Shown one piece after another: positions 15,073-27,970 of a stretch of DNA of 64,000 bases. Source of the stretch: Silurus meridionalis (Eukaryota > Chordata > Actinopteri > Siluriformes > Siluridae); contig NC_060884.1 in the NCBI RefSeq assembly GCF_014805685.1, forward strand, positions 18,910,356-18,974,355. The letters are read 5' to 3'. Position 1 is the first letter of the stretch. Each line of letters starts with the position of its first letter. A program made the position numbers and the translations under genes. Under the pieces are notes generated by a model. That model was not told where the DNA came from, searched no databases, and saw only the letters and a program-made list of their open reading frames with translations.

Positions 15073-15225
15073 TATAACCTTTCTTTAAAGTTTTTTTTAA
15101 ATTGATTTTTTATATTCTGTCTCTCTGTTAAAAAACCTACAAAAGAATTTCTAGACTGTTCATTTCTTTGTAAGGAGTGAACTCACAAAATCAGCATTGT
15201 ATCAAATAATTATTCTACCCACTGC

Positions 15226-15920
15226 ATAATAATATAAAATATAATTTTTTTTTACTATCATATATGTTCTTTCATATTTTGGATGTATTCGGGATAATGT
15301 ACAGGGTTGAAAATAATCAAAAATTAAGAAGAAACACTGAAGGAGTGTCCAAAATGTTGACTGGTACTGTATGTATATTATCATATATGTCATATTCTTT
15401 CATCAAGTTTTTGATATGTGTAAAGTCAGGAAAACAGCAGATTGCGTTTAAAAATTTGCAAAGGAAGCACAATAAATATCCTTTTCCTATTTCTGATAAC
15501 CCCAAAAACAGTGAAACCCAAATTAGCATGGAAGCATTTGTCACCCATGGAAGAGCTAGAATTACTTTGAGCATATACTTTATAATATACTTTAGGCATC
15601 ACTTGAGGGAATTAGTTGGTTGAAGATTTATGACTAATAGATCATTCACAAGGCCATGCTTTTAAATATCACTTGTATGTGGTCATTAAAACAATTTCAA
15701 CCATTTTCTATATTCAGTTTAATATAAACTGTAGAAACACAAATAATTGCTTCAGATCAAAAAGTTTTATGTACTTATAATAATGTAAAAATGTTTGCGT
15801 TTGGTCTTTTTTTCCCAATATGTTAAAGACTATGCTTACACACAGCTAAACAAATGTATTTGTTAGTTTATAAATAAAATATCAAGGAAACACTTTTTAA
15901 ATTATTATTCCTGTTGTGTT
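15226..15920. other. Intergenic, nothing recognised
   Basis: AT-rich, non-coding. Segments near 15707-15800 recur in tgm2 intron 1 (about 17225-17260 and 18290-18340) as part of the promoter-region duplication. Confidence 0.45.
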
Positions 15921-15925
15921 CTGTT

Positions 15926-15983
15926 AATAGAATAGAATAGAATAGAATAGAATAGAATAGAATAGAATAGAATAGAATAGAAT
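15926..15983. repeat. (AATAG)n minisatellite, upstream copy
   Basis: About 11 copies of a 5-bp AATAG unit, 180 bp upstream of the tgm2 core promoter. A shorter copy in the same context sits in tgm2 intron 1 at 17306-17338. Confidence 0.95.
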
Positions 15984-16164
15984 TTGTAAGTTAAATGCAT
16001 CTTTCCTAAATATATGGCCTGCGGTAATGAATAACTCAGAGCTTTTTTATCACTTCCCACAATATACATTCATTCACAAAGACGAGCACGCGCACACACA
16101 CACACACAAACACAAACACTTCGCCGGAATTTAATGACGCACACTAGAAAAAGTGCCGCCCCGT

Positions 16165-16249
16165 AGCTCGCGCATAAAACGGCGCAGAGTGAAGCAGTGA
16201 GATCGAAGCGCATCGTCCAGCCGCAAAGTAACGCCGCAAAGACGCAGAG
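16165..16249 (+). promoter_or_regulatory. tgm2: Probable tgm2 core promoter and 5' UTR
   Basis: A GC-richer island in AT-rich surroundings carries a TATA-like CATAAAA at 16173-16179. That is about 25-35 bp upstream of a likely start near 16203-16210, giving a short 5' UTR of roughly 45 nt before the ATG at 16250. The 36-bp stretch 16165-16200 recurs with one mismatch at 17503-17538 in intron 1. The transcription start is inferred. Confidence 0.55.
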
Positions 16250-19200
16250 ATGGGTGAGTTCACACATATAATCTAAATAAAAAAAGAATTATTACTAACT
16301 ATTGCACAGCATGCATAATTAGAATTTGGTCGTTTGTAATAAAGTTGTATTTATGATAAGCTTAAATTAATTTTATTGTTAACCTAACCTTAACCCTAAC
16401 CTTATTTTATTTACTTACTTATTATTCCTAAATCTTACATATTTCATGAACTGCATTTTAGAGCATGTGGTAGGGGCTGCTACAAAGGCATTTCAGACTC
16501 TCAGAGCTCCCAGGAGAATGTGTTGCTTATAATAGGGACATCCAAATAATGCTCTGAGCTATGCTCCATGCCTAATTCGCACAGCATGTGCAAGTACTGC
16601 AAGTATATATATATATATATACTTCCAAGAGCTATGCATCTTTGGGAGTTGCTTTGTGATGTGATGTTTAAGTGCTGTGATGTTAAAGTCAGTAAGTGAT
16701 TGCACAAGAATCATTTATTAATGGGATGGCAGAGTCTAAATAAAAGCACCAATTAAGGATAGTATAGACTTTATGGTTTAATGTTTTCCACTTTTTGACC
16801 ATAGCTTAATGGCATTTTTTTTTCATACAAAACACAAATTGAAAGTTGTCTGATATCAGGAGAAATTTGATCCCTGCAGAAAAGCAGCTGCGGACAATAA
16901 AATAGCAATTTGGTAAGGTGGACTAGTACCCCTTCACCCAAAATTAAAAGCATATCATAAAAGTTCAAAATTATTTTTGTCAGGGGTGTTGTGTTACAAT
17001 GCAGATGGGTCACAGAACAACATAATTAAGCATTTTTACCTCTCTTAGCCAGGCTGTTTTTAGCCTTTTTACACCCTATGTGAAATTCCTATTGTCACTC
17101 CCCAATGGTTCTGCCCTCCCACCAAAATGCTCCACCACACCATACAAATCATTTGCAACTTTACATAAAAAGCTTAAGCACATTTAATGATCATTGCAAA
17201 ATTGCCTGAATTCAAGTATGTAAACATATACATTTTCTATATTCAGTTTAATATAAACTAAAAATCTTCAGTAAACACTTTTTATTATTCCTGTTGTGTT
17301 CTGTTAATAGAATAGAATAGAATAGAATAGAATAGAATGTGTATGTTAATAGCATCTTTCCTAAATATATGGCCTGCAGTAATGAATGGCTCAGAGCTTT
17401 TTTATCACCTCCCACAATATACATTCATACACACAATAAAAAAGCAACAATTATGGATATTATAGACTTTATGGTTACATTTTTTCCACTTTTTGACCAT
17501 TAAGCTCGCGCATAAAACGGCGCAAAGTGAAGCAGTGACATGTTTACATGGTCCGATATCGGGAGAAAATGTATCCCTGCAGAAAAGCAGCTGTGGACAA
17601 TAAAAAAGCAATTATGTAAACATTTACACCAAACAGGGTTAAATGGGTGAGGGTGAGGGCGAGGGCGGTGGGACACGGGGCACTAACTGGTGCCCTCCCA
17701 GCTGGTTGCGCCCTAGGCATTCATTATTCATGGGCTGAAATTGGTGTAAGGACCATAGATAACCCTTAGTTGCAAGCTGTTTTCAACATGTAGCTTACAG
17801 CATATAGCACAAGTATGATAATTAATATTAAAGAGTATTAACCAAATGGCTAAATTAAGTTTGGCAGCTGTCAACTTTTTAAATGTGTTATGATTACAGA
17901 GTATTTTGGTGCCAATGGGTATGAAAAAAAAGCTTGAGGTACCTGTGAACTGGGAAGTGGCAGTAAAGAGTATGACCGCACAGAGACCCATTCTGTATTG
18001 ATACTTATTTTTAGCAAAGAGCACTTAGCTTGAGCCAAATGGAAAACTACAGCAATATCGTTTTGAATAATGTTTCCGAAAGCAGTAAATGACTTTAAAT
18101 GTCTTTAAAGGTAACTCTTGTTTTTCTCTAGGAATTAAATTATTATCCTAATATCCCCTTGATCATCTGTCATTCACTGAATCACTGGTCAATCTACCAG
18201 TGGTCATTTTACCTTATTTTTGATAAACACTCTCAATGTTATTCCTATGAGGTAATCAGGATAATACCTATTTCCTTATAATTATAGAAAGACAAAGTAT
18301 CGCTTCAGATCACAAAGTTTTAGATACTCATGGTAATGTAAACACAGGTCCATCAGGATGGACATCTTTCAATCAATGAAATACTATGCACACACACACT
18401 GCACAACAAGTTAATAATTACACTGAGTCAATAGATACATCCAATAAATAGTGAAACCCAAATGGAAAACTACAACAATCCTGTTTTAAACCATATCCAA
18501 AAGCAGAAAATGACAGTATTTAACATTAGCTTTTTAATCGATGAATTAAACAAACCATTATTCAAATATCCAATATGACCCCCCCCCCTCTCTCTGTATG
18601 TCGCGGTGTGTTTGCTTGAATGTGGGCCTGTACAAATGTGTGCTTTATAAAATTCTTGTGCAGTTAAAATAATAATGACAAGTACACACACCCACCCACA
18701 CACCCACCCACATACACACAAGCTCCTACAAACATCCTCACATTTTTATAATACCTCCCCTCAAAAATCTGTATTAATTAATATGATTTTTAACATAGGC
18801 AGAGAGCATTGAGCAAAACAATGTTTTTATACCTTCATCCAGTCCTGATTTAAAGACGTCCAGATGTGAAACCTAATAGGCCAATTTTACTGCTTAGCCT
18901 AAAGCTAGAAGACTGTGTATACAAGATTAATTGGCTTAGATATCCTCTAAATGCCTTAAGAACATACATAATGCTCTCATTCAGGGCTGCTGCAGATATT
19001 TTCTAAAATAAGCAACAAATCCTTTATTATAAATTAATTTCCCAAACAAAGCAGCAATATTCAATGAATAAACAAAGACAAATTCCTTTTTTTTGCCTGA
19101 ATATGAGTGAAATATTTTCTCTGTAGAGTCATAGGAACAAAAACTGGAACTCAGGAAACAGGAAAGGGAAAGCCTTTAGTGACTCAATTGTCTTTTCACT

Positions 19201-20108
19201 CCTGTAGTCCCTTGATAGAAGGAAATGTAGAAGTACTACCCAAGGTCACTTAGTACATCTTTTATCATTTCTCAAGTATTTTATCAAGTTTTAACTCTCA
19301 ATGAATAAGCTATTAAACAATGTGTTTAATAGCTTCAAACACTCCTTAAGATATCGTATTCAAACACTCCTTAAGATATCGTATCTACATAGTTTTAAAA
19401 AAGAACAGCACACTATCACTACAACAAGCTGCAAACTGGTTTACATTTGCTTAAATATAATGTAAACCAATGTTATATATGTTCTACAGATACTGTGGCT
19501 TTAGTGCACATTCTAAAGGATTTTAAGATTTGATTTATTGCAGTGCATTAGTAAGTTGCAATCTATGACTCTAAAATATTTACCCTTCTCACCTTTACAT
19601 TAATTTTGTCTTGTTCATCTACAACCCCTTCAGCTCTTGACATTGGCACTTGGAACCTTGAATGTGAGTTCAACAACACAAGCCATCGCACAGAGCTGAA
19701 CGGCACTGATCGCCTGATTGTGAGGAGAGGACAGCCATTCAGCATCACTCTCAACCTCCGCTCTGACTCCTACGAGCCTGGAGTCCATCAGCTCCACTTC
19801 GTAGCAGAGACAGGTACTATTTACGAAATCTTGAGAGACCAATGAGAGAGATTTTTTTGTTTACGTTGGACATATTACCTTGTTTAAATCAAACAGGGAA
19901 CAGAGTTGAAATAAGGCCTCAGTAAATAACTCATTTTCAAACATTACCGCTTCCCCCATGTGCAAACATTCTCCAAGCTCCACTTCAGATAAATGATTTG
20001 AGTGTTGGAATTTAGAAAGTAAATTCAGACCTAAAGATATGAGGAGATAAGGAGTAAGAACGGCAAAGAGGAAACTAAACTAATAATTAGAATAAGATGT
20101 AGCATATT

Positions 20109-20182
<74 letters not shown>

Positions 20183-22276
20183 TAATTTTTTTATTTTTAA
20201 TTTTTTTATTTTGAGTGTGTAACTATAAGATATAACATATAATAGATAAATCACTTTATAAAGAAATGCCCAGTTTTATCCACACCAGTTTGACTGCAAA
20301 GTTTTGTTCAAACCCAGTAGAAGTGTCACCTGGTCCCACTTTATTAATTTGATCTGTCTTCAAACAACTACAAAAGTGAAATCAGGTGTGCCTCCTGCTT
20401 GGTTGGAATAAAAACCTGCAGCCACTTTGGCTCTTAGTGGCTATGACAGTCATCACCCTTTTTAACCTTTATTTTACTACGTTAACCAGAGGTAACCAAC
20501 CCCAGTCCTGGAATCTTTCACTGAATTCATCAATGAATCTCCAGTAGATATGAAATCATGGATGGAACTGCGACACCTAGTCAAAAATGCTTAATTATTA
20601 AAAATACATTCATGTTAAAATGTAAAAATTATATACATATTTTCTACTTTATACATTCAACATGTAGTTACTATGAAGGTGTTAAGCTGAGTGCTTGTTA
20701 TAGATTTACTATATTTAAAAAAAAATTATACCATTTGTATTTCACCCATGTTTGCTTTACATAATCATGCAAACGTCATAATGCCTGGAAAGAGAATTAT
20801 CTAATAAGAGGATCTAGAAGGGAAACGTTAAGACTTTCTCCTCATCTTGTTAGGGTAGTTTGTTTCCCTGTGCCACAGTTTTATAGATATGTGGTAATTA
20901 GAAAAGCAGTTTATTCATAGATATGACCAGAATAAAAAAGAGAATAAACATATCAAATCAATATTAGTTAGGATGACTAATATATTACTAGCAGGTTAAA
21001 ACAGCCAGTCTGAAAAAAGTATTTTTTTGTTGTTTTCTGTCAATAAAGACATTTCACGGTTGCACCACAGGAAACAGCAGGAAAACATCTGGCCAATGAT
21101 AACTACATTATCAAGGAAGGGTGAAGGCATATTTTGATACACACATGGTATCAACCTCTGCCACCAGTTTGTTGTATGCAGTGTGATTAAGTGCTATGCA
21201 TAAATTCCTCTGGATTCTTCACACCTGATTTGGTTTCTTGGGTGTCCCCCAAGAAGCAGCCATGAAAGATATCTTTAACTAAACCTTTGTTCAATTCCTC
21301 CTTTTTTTCACACATTATGTGTAAATATTTATTAATTATAAACTGTTTAACTCAATGCACAACAGCCTCACATGCTATAACAGCACTGTAGGACTGCATC
21401 AAATGAATATCCCATATGCAACACTTAAAAGGAACAATCCTGGACCATTTCCCAGTTACAGAAATTCCAGTGTGTGTTTATTAGACCTTCTTCTAAGGCT
21501 TGGGTAACACATCCTGTGTTCCCACCTACTCCCAGGGTCTTGTTTATATCCATTTATTTTAGTAATTATGCACACACTGCTTATGGTATTTGTTTAGAAA
21601 TTATAGGGACATTTGGGATTTTTTGCCCTTATTTAGCAGTACTAGTTTCCTCCTACATAATCAGGACTGTTCTATACAGATACAGATTTAGCCAATTGTG
21701 AATATGCAAAATATATGTCTTACTGTTTATAAGTCCTTGATAGTGTTGATCTTCATATCAATGTTTATACATTTCTTTATATGAATATCTAAAGGACCAG
21801 ATCCTGTGGACCAGTATGGGACCAAGGCTGTTTTTGGTCTAAGTGATGATATTGATGATACTCAATGGAGCGCTTCAGTAACCAGTCCTCCTGGGGACAC
21901 GGTTTCCTTGTCTATCTGTTCTGCTCCTGATGCACCAATTGGCCGCTACACTGTGACTCTGGACGGCAGGATTAAGTTTGAATTGATACTACTGTTCAAC
22001 CCCTGGTGCCCTCGTGAGTGAAAATGCTGCACATATATATGTGTTAAATTTATATATATATAATGGCAAGTTCGGTGTCTATTAAAGCTAGCTGATGTTT
22101 TTACCAGGCTTGTTGAAAATGGTGTGCTTGTTCTATTTACTGAACAGGAGATGCAGTGTACATGAACAGAGAGGAGAATCTGGAAGAATATGTTTTGGCT
22201 CAGGACGGGATCATCTACAGGGGAGATGCCAGATATCCCATACCTTCAGCATGGTACTTTGGCCAGGTACTTAAAT

Positions 22277-22350
<74 letters not shown>

Positions 22351-25300
22351 CCAAGCCTGGACAAAATTTATGTTACTTATTACCTCCTTATACATGCACT
22401 CCAAATATTGGCTGTAGGCCAAAAATAACTCGAATTCTTTTTCCTTAAAATATTTGGCTTGCAACTTAAACAAGATGATGTAGAGGCTAAAAAACATGGA
22501 GAGAGAGAGGACATAATGGTACAGAAAAGTTTTAAGAGAGCCAACATTGATAAGAGAATTAATAAGTAATAATGCAGTATTTTTTCACTGCTCCAGGGTC
22601 CAAGCTTTGTTATTCAGTCCAAGTTGCACATGTTCTCTTTATGTCTGCTTGGGTTTCCTGTATAGGCTTTGGTTTCCTCTGACCAAAAACATGCTTATGT
22701 GTGTGATTGTGTGTGTAGGTGTTTGTGTGTATGAGTGAGTGACCACCAAAATAAAGCACTTACTGCTTTACATTTTAACGATTGCTCAATAGACACAGCA
22801 GATGAGTATATAATATGTATAAAGTATAAAATGTAGAGTATGTCGAGTATAAAATGTATGGCTTGTGTAATATAATGCACACATATGTATCATGTATGTA
22901 TGTATGTATGTATGTATGTATGTATGTATGTATGTGGTTTAGATTTTGTCAGAGGTTTTATGTGTGGTACACAACAATACAAGTTAAAAACAATGTAGAC
23001 AGACTTAGGAAGATTTTGGACCACCACAAGCCACCATATCCTTATTATATAATTTTATAATTGTTTTAAATATATGAAAATATAATTATATAAATATAAA
23101 TTATCTGATCTGACTAGGAGCAAACCAAAGGCATCAGTTTCCTTTCATTTGCCATCATCCTGTGTATGTATTTTTTCAAAAATTATACAAGGCCTGAATT
23201 AGGGGCAGGTCTTACAGGATACATTTAGTCTTAATGTGAAACAAAACAAATAGTTGCATGATTAAAACCTCATAGGATTTCTAAAACGTTTGGTGGATAA
23301 ACAGATCAAGTGATAAATGTTGAAACTGTTAGTGTTGAAAGAAAAATAATCTTAAGTAGGGTAATAATACTGGCTAGTTTATTCTTTTCTGTTATTTTTA
23401 GTTTGAAGAAGGCATTCTGGATGCGTGTCTAAGAATTCTGGATGTGAACCCGAAATGCCAGAGGAACCCTGGGAAAGATTGTTCTGGTCGCAGAAATCCT
23501 ATTTATGTCACCCGAGTTCTTAGTGCTATGGTGAGAATTTTGCTGTTTATGCTATGCACTCATTGAAAAAACATATGAAGACATTCTGCAGTGCCTTTAT
23601 TTAGGCACACTCACACACCAAATTCACACTCACAGGTGAACAGTAATGGTGATAATGGGGTACTGGAAGGCTGCTGGAATCAAACATTTGTAGGTGGAGA
23701 AAGTCCCATGTCATGGATAGGAAGTGTGGAGATTCTTAAGAGATGGCACTCCAATGCATGTCGGCCTGTCCGCTTTGGCCAGTGTTGGGTGTTTGCTGCT
23801 GTTGCCTGCACTGGTAAGAAAAATTACTACTTAGCCCATTTTTTGCATTTATATAATCTTGACAAAAAAGTACTGACATGATTTAGTTTGCCATTAGAGG
23901 AGAATACGTTGTCAATAATAGCACATTAAAAGCATTGTTAATGGATTTCACTTGTCTACATGAATAAATAACCTAGTGTCATGGGCATTTGTCCTTAGTG
24001 TCTCGAGCGCTGGGTATCCCCTGCAGAGTGGTGACTAACTACCTATCAGCCCATGACACCAACAGCAACCTGGTGATTGAGCGTTATGTGGATGAAAATA
24101 GCCAGCTGCTAAATAAAACCAAAGATTCGATCTGGTAACAAACGATCACTTCTGCTTTTGTGATAATCAGCCTTACAGCATTTATGTCAGCATCATAATA
24201 CATACAAACACTTGGAGTGTTAGTTAAGGTTTTTCCATATGTATTGTCATTGCTGTTATTCTCATCAGTGTTGATGGCCCCTTAGCCACAAATGTATAAT
24301 ATATATAATATATTATATGGGAATGTGCTGAGGTGCAGGGCTGCTTCATATATAATCATTAGAGGTTTAGACTTGATTTGTTTTGAACATGCAGTTAGAG
24401 TAATTGTTGGCATTATAGGTGAAACTAGCTAAATTATTTGTGTGAGCTTCAGAACAATCCATATGCAGACATGAATAAATTCAAATGTGTATGCTTCTGA
24501 AGAGTCCTATTCATATGAATGAACCTGTGTTCTAACTTTCAATTACTCACACACTTCAAATTTAGGCACAAACCTACCTATTGAGAAAGCCTTGACTTTC
24601 AAGCAGCAATGACTAAGCAGTTATTTATAGACATGGGAGGTCAATTTATAGATGAGATCCTCCTATTTGTGCTGCGTTTAAATACTTGTTTTAGTATAAA
24701 ACATTCAGTTGTCATTTGATACGAATTTCAGGGTACAAGTCTCGTAAATATTTACTGTAATCCCAAAACAGTCTGGAGTAATTTGTGAAAGAGTTAACAG
24801 TGTTTTCATACATGAGGTAATTCTTTTGGATTCCAAGTTGCTTTGGACTAATGTCTATGTTAAATGACTAAATAAACATTTGGTGGTTTTAAATACAGGT
24901 GAGTTTTTTGTTTGTAGGAACTACCATTGCTGGGTGGAGAGCTGGATGACACGTCCTGATCTGAAAGCAGGCTTTGATGGCTGGCAGGCCAGTGACCCCA
25001 CACCCCAGGAAAAGAGCGAGGGTATGGACACTATTTCAATTTAGTAAATAACTTCATATTATTAGACATACGGTATTATTTACACTTTTGTGAATAAGAT
25101 AAGTTGCAAATGGAAAATGGTAAATGGTAAAATCATATCCATTTATTTCCCATGTCTTTAGAGGTGTACTGCTGTGGGCCTGTCCCACTTAAAGCCATTA
25201 AAGAGGGAGAACTCCTGTTGAAGTATGATGCTCCCTTTGTGTTCTCGGAGGTAAATGCAGATGTGGAGACCTTTCTAAAGTGCAAAGATGGCAGCACCAG

Positions 25301-26988
25301 TAAGATTGTCAGTGCTACTGAGGTTGGGCAGAAAATCAGCACTAAGAGTGTTGGAAGTGACAAACGAGAGGACATTACACACCTTTACAAGTACCCAGAA
25401 GGTAATATATATCACTTATATGCTTATGCACTGGTCCTGGTCCTAAGTCACACTTCTATGGTTACAGACATTTATGTTACAGTTTTTGTATTTATTATAA
25501 TGTGAATGGTACAAAAAAAAAGAGATACTACTTTTAATTGGAGGGTAATGACAACCCTGACTTTTGCCCTGCTTTAATTCTCTTTAATGGCACAGGGTCT
25601 TCTGAGGAGCGAGAGACATTTAAAAAAGCCAACCATCAAAACAAACTCCTGCAACAATCAGACAACCTTGGTCTGCATGTCATCATCAAGGTCTCCCCAG
25701 AGATGAGGAAGGGCTGTGATTTTGATGTCTTTGCCTTGGTTTCCAACCAGTCATCGGAGTTAAAGAAGTGCCGTCTGGTGTTTTCTTCCTTTGCCATGTC
25801 TTATTATGGAAAAATAGGGCAGGAATGTGGCTTTAAAGACCTACTCAATGTTGAGTTACCACCGGGAGGAGGTATGTGTGTTGCACATGTATACATGTGG
25901 TGGTGGTGTGTTACTGCATGTAATTGATATGTGTGTAAATGTGTTTGTGTGTGCCTTAGAGCGGAAGGTCCCACTGAGGCTGAACTACAATAAATACTGC
26001 AACGCAATAACCCATGACAACCTGATCCGCTTGGGTGCTCTGCTGATAGACTACAGCACCGGAAAAAGAATTCTGGAAATGCGTACTATTGTCCTTGAAA
26101 ACCCAGAGATCAAGATTAAGGTAAAGGCATGCGGCCTTGAATCATTAAAAGAAAGCAAGAGGCTGGTGACAAATGTTTACAGCTGCTGTAAAATAAACTA
26201 TAACATGGCATAAACACTAACTATAAAACTACATTGTATCAATCAGTTATAAGTAAAAAAAAATTGCTGTGAGAGAAATAAAACTTGACTTTAAAAAATA
26301 AAGCTTGATTTAAAAAGCTGCCATGGGGCTATATAACAATTACGCTGTGGAGATTTTTTAATCACCAAACCAAAAAGCACCTTTTCCTGAAAACTTTGGT
26401 CTCTGGTGGAAAACCTACAGACAGCTAAAAGATACTGATGCCAGAGACTCCTTCTACAATTGTTTAATAAACATCTCCTTACACAAGCACATCGATTTAA
26501 ATCTGTGTTTTGAATGATGACGTTTAAGAATGACAGCACTGTGGCAACAAAGTTTTGTAAATTACAATAAACTGAACACATCATATTATGTTTATGATAT
26601 TGTGCTTTAGATCCTAGGAGAACCCAAAGAGAACCGTAAACTGGCTGCGGAAATCACGGTGCAGAACACACTGCCAGAGCCTTTAGATGCATGCTGCTTC
26701 AGCATTGAGGGAGCCAACCTCACTGCAGGGAAGACCATCACTGAGAGGTGTGTTACATTAAGCAGACGTTGTCTGTGTTAATGACTTGTGCATGGATCAT
26801 TTCACACTCAGCTATTATAACATGCAACACAATAACTCAATGGTTCATAAAATAGGAATCCTATGAGCATTTTTTCCCCCCATAAACAGACTCGAAATAA
26901 TTACACAGATAATGTAGCATGTAAGCCTGTAAAATAACTTCAAACTGTCAGAATGGACACAAAACTAATGTATATACATTTATAAATA

Positions 26989-27072
<84 letters not shown>

Positions 27073-27970
27073 TATAATTAGTTGCCACAAAACACTTGGT
27101 TTTAATAAATCATGGTTGTCTTCAGCCAAGCAGACAGCACAGATCTTTCCCTTAGACGATGTTAGTAAAGGGCTTTTTAATACTACACTTTGGCCCAGAA
27201 GCATTTGTTAAGTAACCATTAAAATATTTGGTTTACTGCTACATTGCAAAATGACTTGCTAAATACTTATGATCCTGTAGAAATTACAGAAACATAAATA
27301 ATTAGGAGTGGATCAGGAAAGATGTTGGATAATAGTCATGAGTTCATATTCCAGCACCACCTAGCTGCAATAGCTGGGCACTTGTTGAAGACCCTTAACC
27401 CTCAACTACTCATATTTATAAATGAAATAAATATAATTTGTATTCAGAATTTCAAAATTTGTTAATGTAAGCTAGGGTTATGGTTAAATAACTTTTACAT
27501 GCTATCCGAGTTGGCCATATGCTGGTCTTCTGGTGTGTCAAACAATTCACTGCAGATGTTCATCTCTGTGCAGAGAATGAAAACTAGCTTGATGAAGGTT
27601 CTGTCTTGTAAACAGTGTCATATAACAGCTTAATCACACAAAAAACTGGTTTCCCTTGCTGAATCCTGAGAGACACTTTGCCAGAACAGCTGATCTTTTT
27701 TTAGGATATTTCTCAGTTTCTTTTCTCTAGTCTGTGTCTAGTATCTGGACAAATAATAGCATTTAATTGTAATAAAGCATGGGTGTGAGATATAATTATT
27801 TATTTATTCCTCCCCCCAGGATTTCATCCCGTATTGAACCTGGACAAGAAGCGAAGGTTAAAATCTACTTCACACCCACCCATTTTGGTTTGCGCAAACT
27901 CCTGGTGGATTTTAACAGCGACAAACTTGGTCACGTAAAAGGGTTCAGGAATGTTATCATCGGCAAATAA
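16250..27970 (+). CDS. tgm2: Transglutaminase 2-type protein-glutamine gamma-glutamyltransferase (complete, 13 exons)
   Basis: Ca2+-dependent enzyme that forms isopeptide (Gln-Lys) crosslinks; TG2-type members also bind GTP. Coding exons: 16250-16253, 19634-19813, 21795-22013, 22148-22266, 23402-23530, 23636-23813, 23999-24134, 24918-25021, 25162-25401, 25596-25871, 25960-26120, 26611-26747, 27820-27970 (TAA). All junctions are GT-AG and in frame, giving 677 residues (human TG2 has 687). Exon 1 supplies only ATG plus one G, then MALDIGTW. The triad is visible: Cys267 (RFGQCWVFA), His325 (NYHCWVESW), Asp348 ([10 protein letters not shown]), with the same spacings as human 277/335/358. Trp231 matches Trp241, and the vicinal Cys360-Cys361 pair is kept. 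The position of redox Cys230 is Ser220. It ends [12 protein letters not shown]2-like. Teleosts carry several TGM2 paralogues; which one this is was not resolved. Confidence 0.93.
17306..17338. repeat. (AATAG)n minisatellite, intronic copy
   Basis: A shorter version of the array at 15926-15983, with the same left flank (CCTGTTGTGTTCTGTTAATAG) trimmed to 20 bases: CTGTTGTGTTCTGTTAATAG. Confidence 0.9.
17503..17538 (+). promoter_or_regulatory. Intronic copy of the tgm2 core promoter
   Basis: 35 of 36 bases match 16165-16200, including the TATA-like CATAAAA. After this stretch the sequence departs from the native copy and there is no matching ATG-G-GTGAGT exon, so a transcript starting here would lack exon 1. 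Confidence 0.6.
20111..20178. repeat. (TA)n microsatellite
   Basis: About 33 TA units in tgm2 intron 2. Confidence 0.95.
20300..20445. mobile_element. Degenerate relative of the 425-619 hAT MITE
   Basis: Shares the internal block around CAGGTGTGCCTCCTGCTTGG and GGAATAAAAACCTGCA with the MITE at 425-619. Its ends are worn and no target duplication could be seen. Confidence 0.4.
22278..22349. repeat. (CA)n microsatellite
   Basis: About 36 CA units, starting only about 12 nt after the donor of tgm2 exon 4. Confidence 0.97.
22590..22745. repeat. Degenerate fish SINE-like repeat, second copy
   Basis: Same family as 5590-5870: shares GGGTTTCCTGTATAGGC-like and TTTCCTCTGACCAAAAACAT blocks. In tgm2 intron 4. 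Confidence 0.4.
22893..22935. repeat. (ATGT)n microsatellite
   Basis: About 10 units in tgm2 intron 4. Confidence 0.95.
26993..27069. repeat. (AT)n microsatellite
   Basis: About 38 AT units in tgm2 intron 12. Confidence 0.95.
27290..27425. repeat. Degenerate tRNA-like interspersed repeat
   Basis: Carries the fish repeat text CCAGCACCACCTAGCTGC ... GAAGACCCTTAACCCTCAAC, related to 4135-4322. In the last tgm2 intron. Confidence 0.4.

Larger units (their letters stand above)
13290..15225 (-). mobile_element. Degenerate Tc1-like transposon, split by a Tigger-like insertion
   Basis: The minus strand from about 14290 to 13290 encodes broken remains of a Tc1-type transposase, beginning with MGKTKELS-like text near 14282 and interrupted by many stops. 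The end sequences on both sides of the Tigger-like insertion (to 14466 and from 15073) resemble the fish Tc1-family end containing 'ATCAAATACTTATTT...CTC'. The Tigger-like copy at 14469-15072 separates the two parts, so this element is older. A short telomere-like run (13499-13525) also lies inside. Confidence 0.55.
16254..19633 (+). other. tgm2 intron 1 with duplicated upstream sequence
   Basis: A 3.4-kb intron after the 4-nt coding part of exon 1. It holds partial repeats of the region upstream of exon 1: the block around 15905-16075 recurs at about 17280-17430, and the core promoter at 17503-17538. Two related blocks (16740-16915 and 17440-17620) flank and interleave with it. A G-rich stretch, 17640-17720, resembles a fish interspersed repeat. 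The rest is AT-rich with nothing recognised. Confidence 0.6.

Noticed and set aside
22156..22497. His-Thr and Cys-Val repeat ORFs around the CA tract
   Set aside because: Only the first part is tgm2 exon 4; the rest is intron microsatellite.
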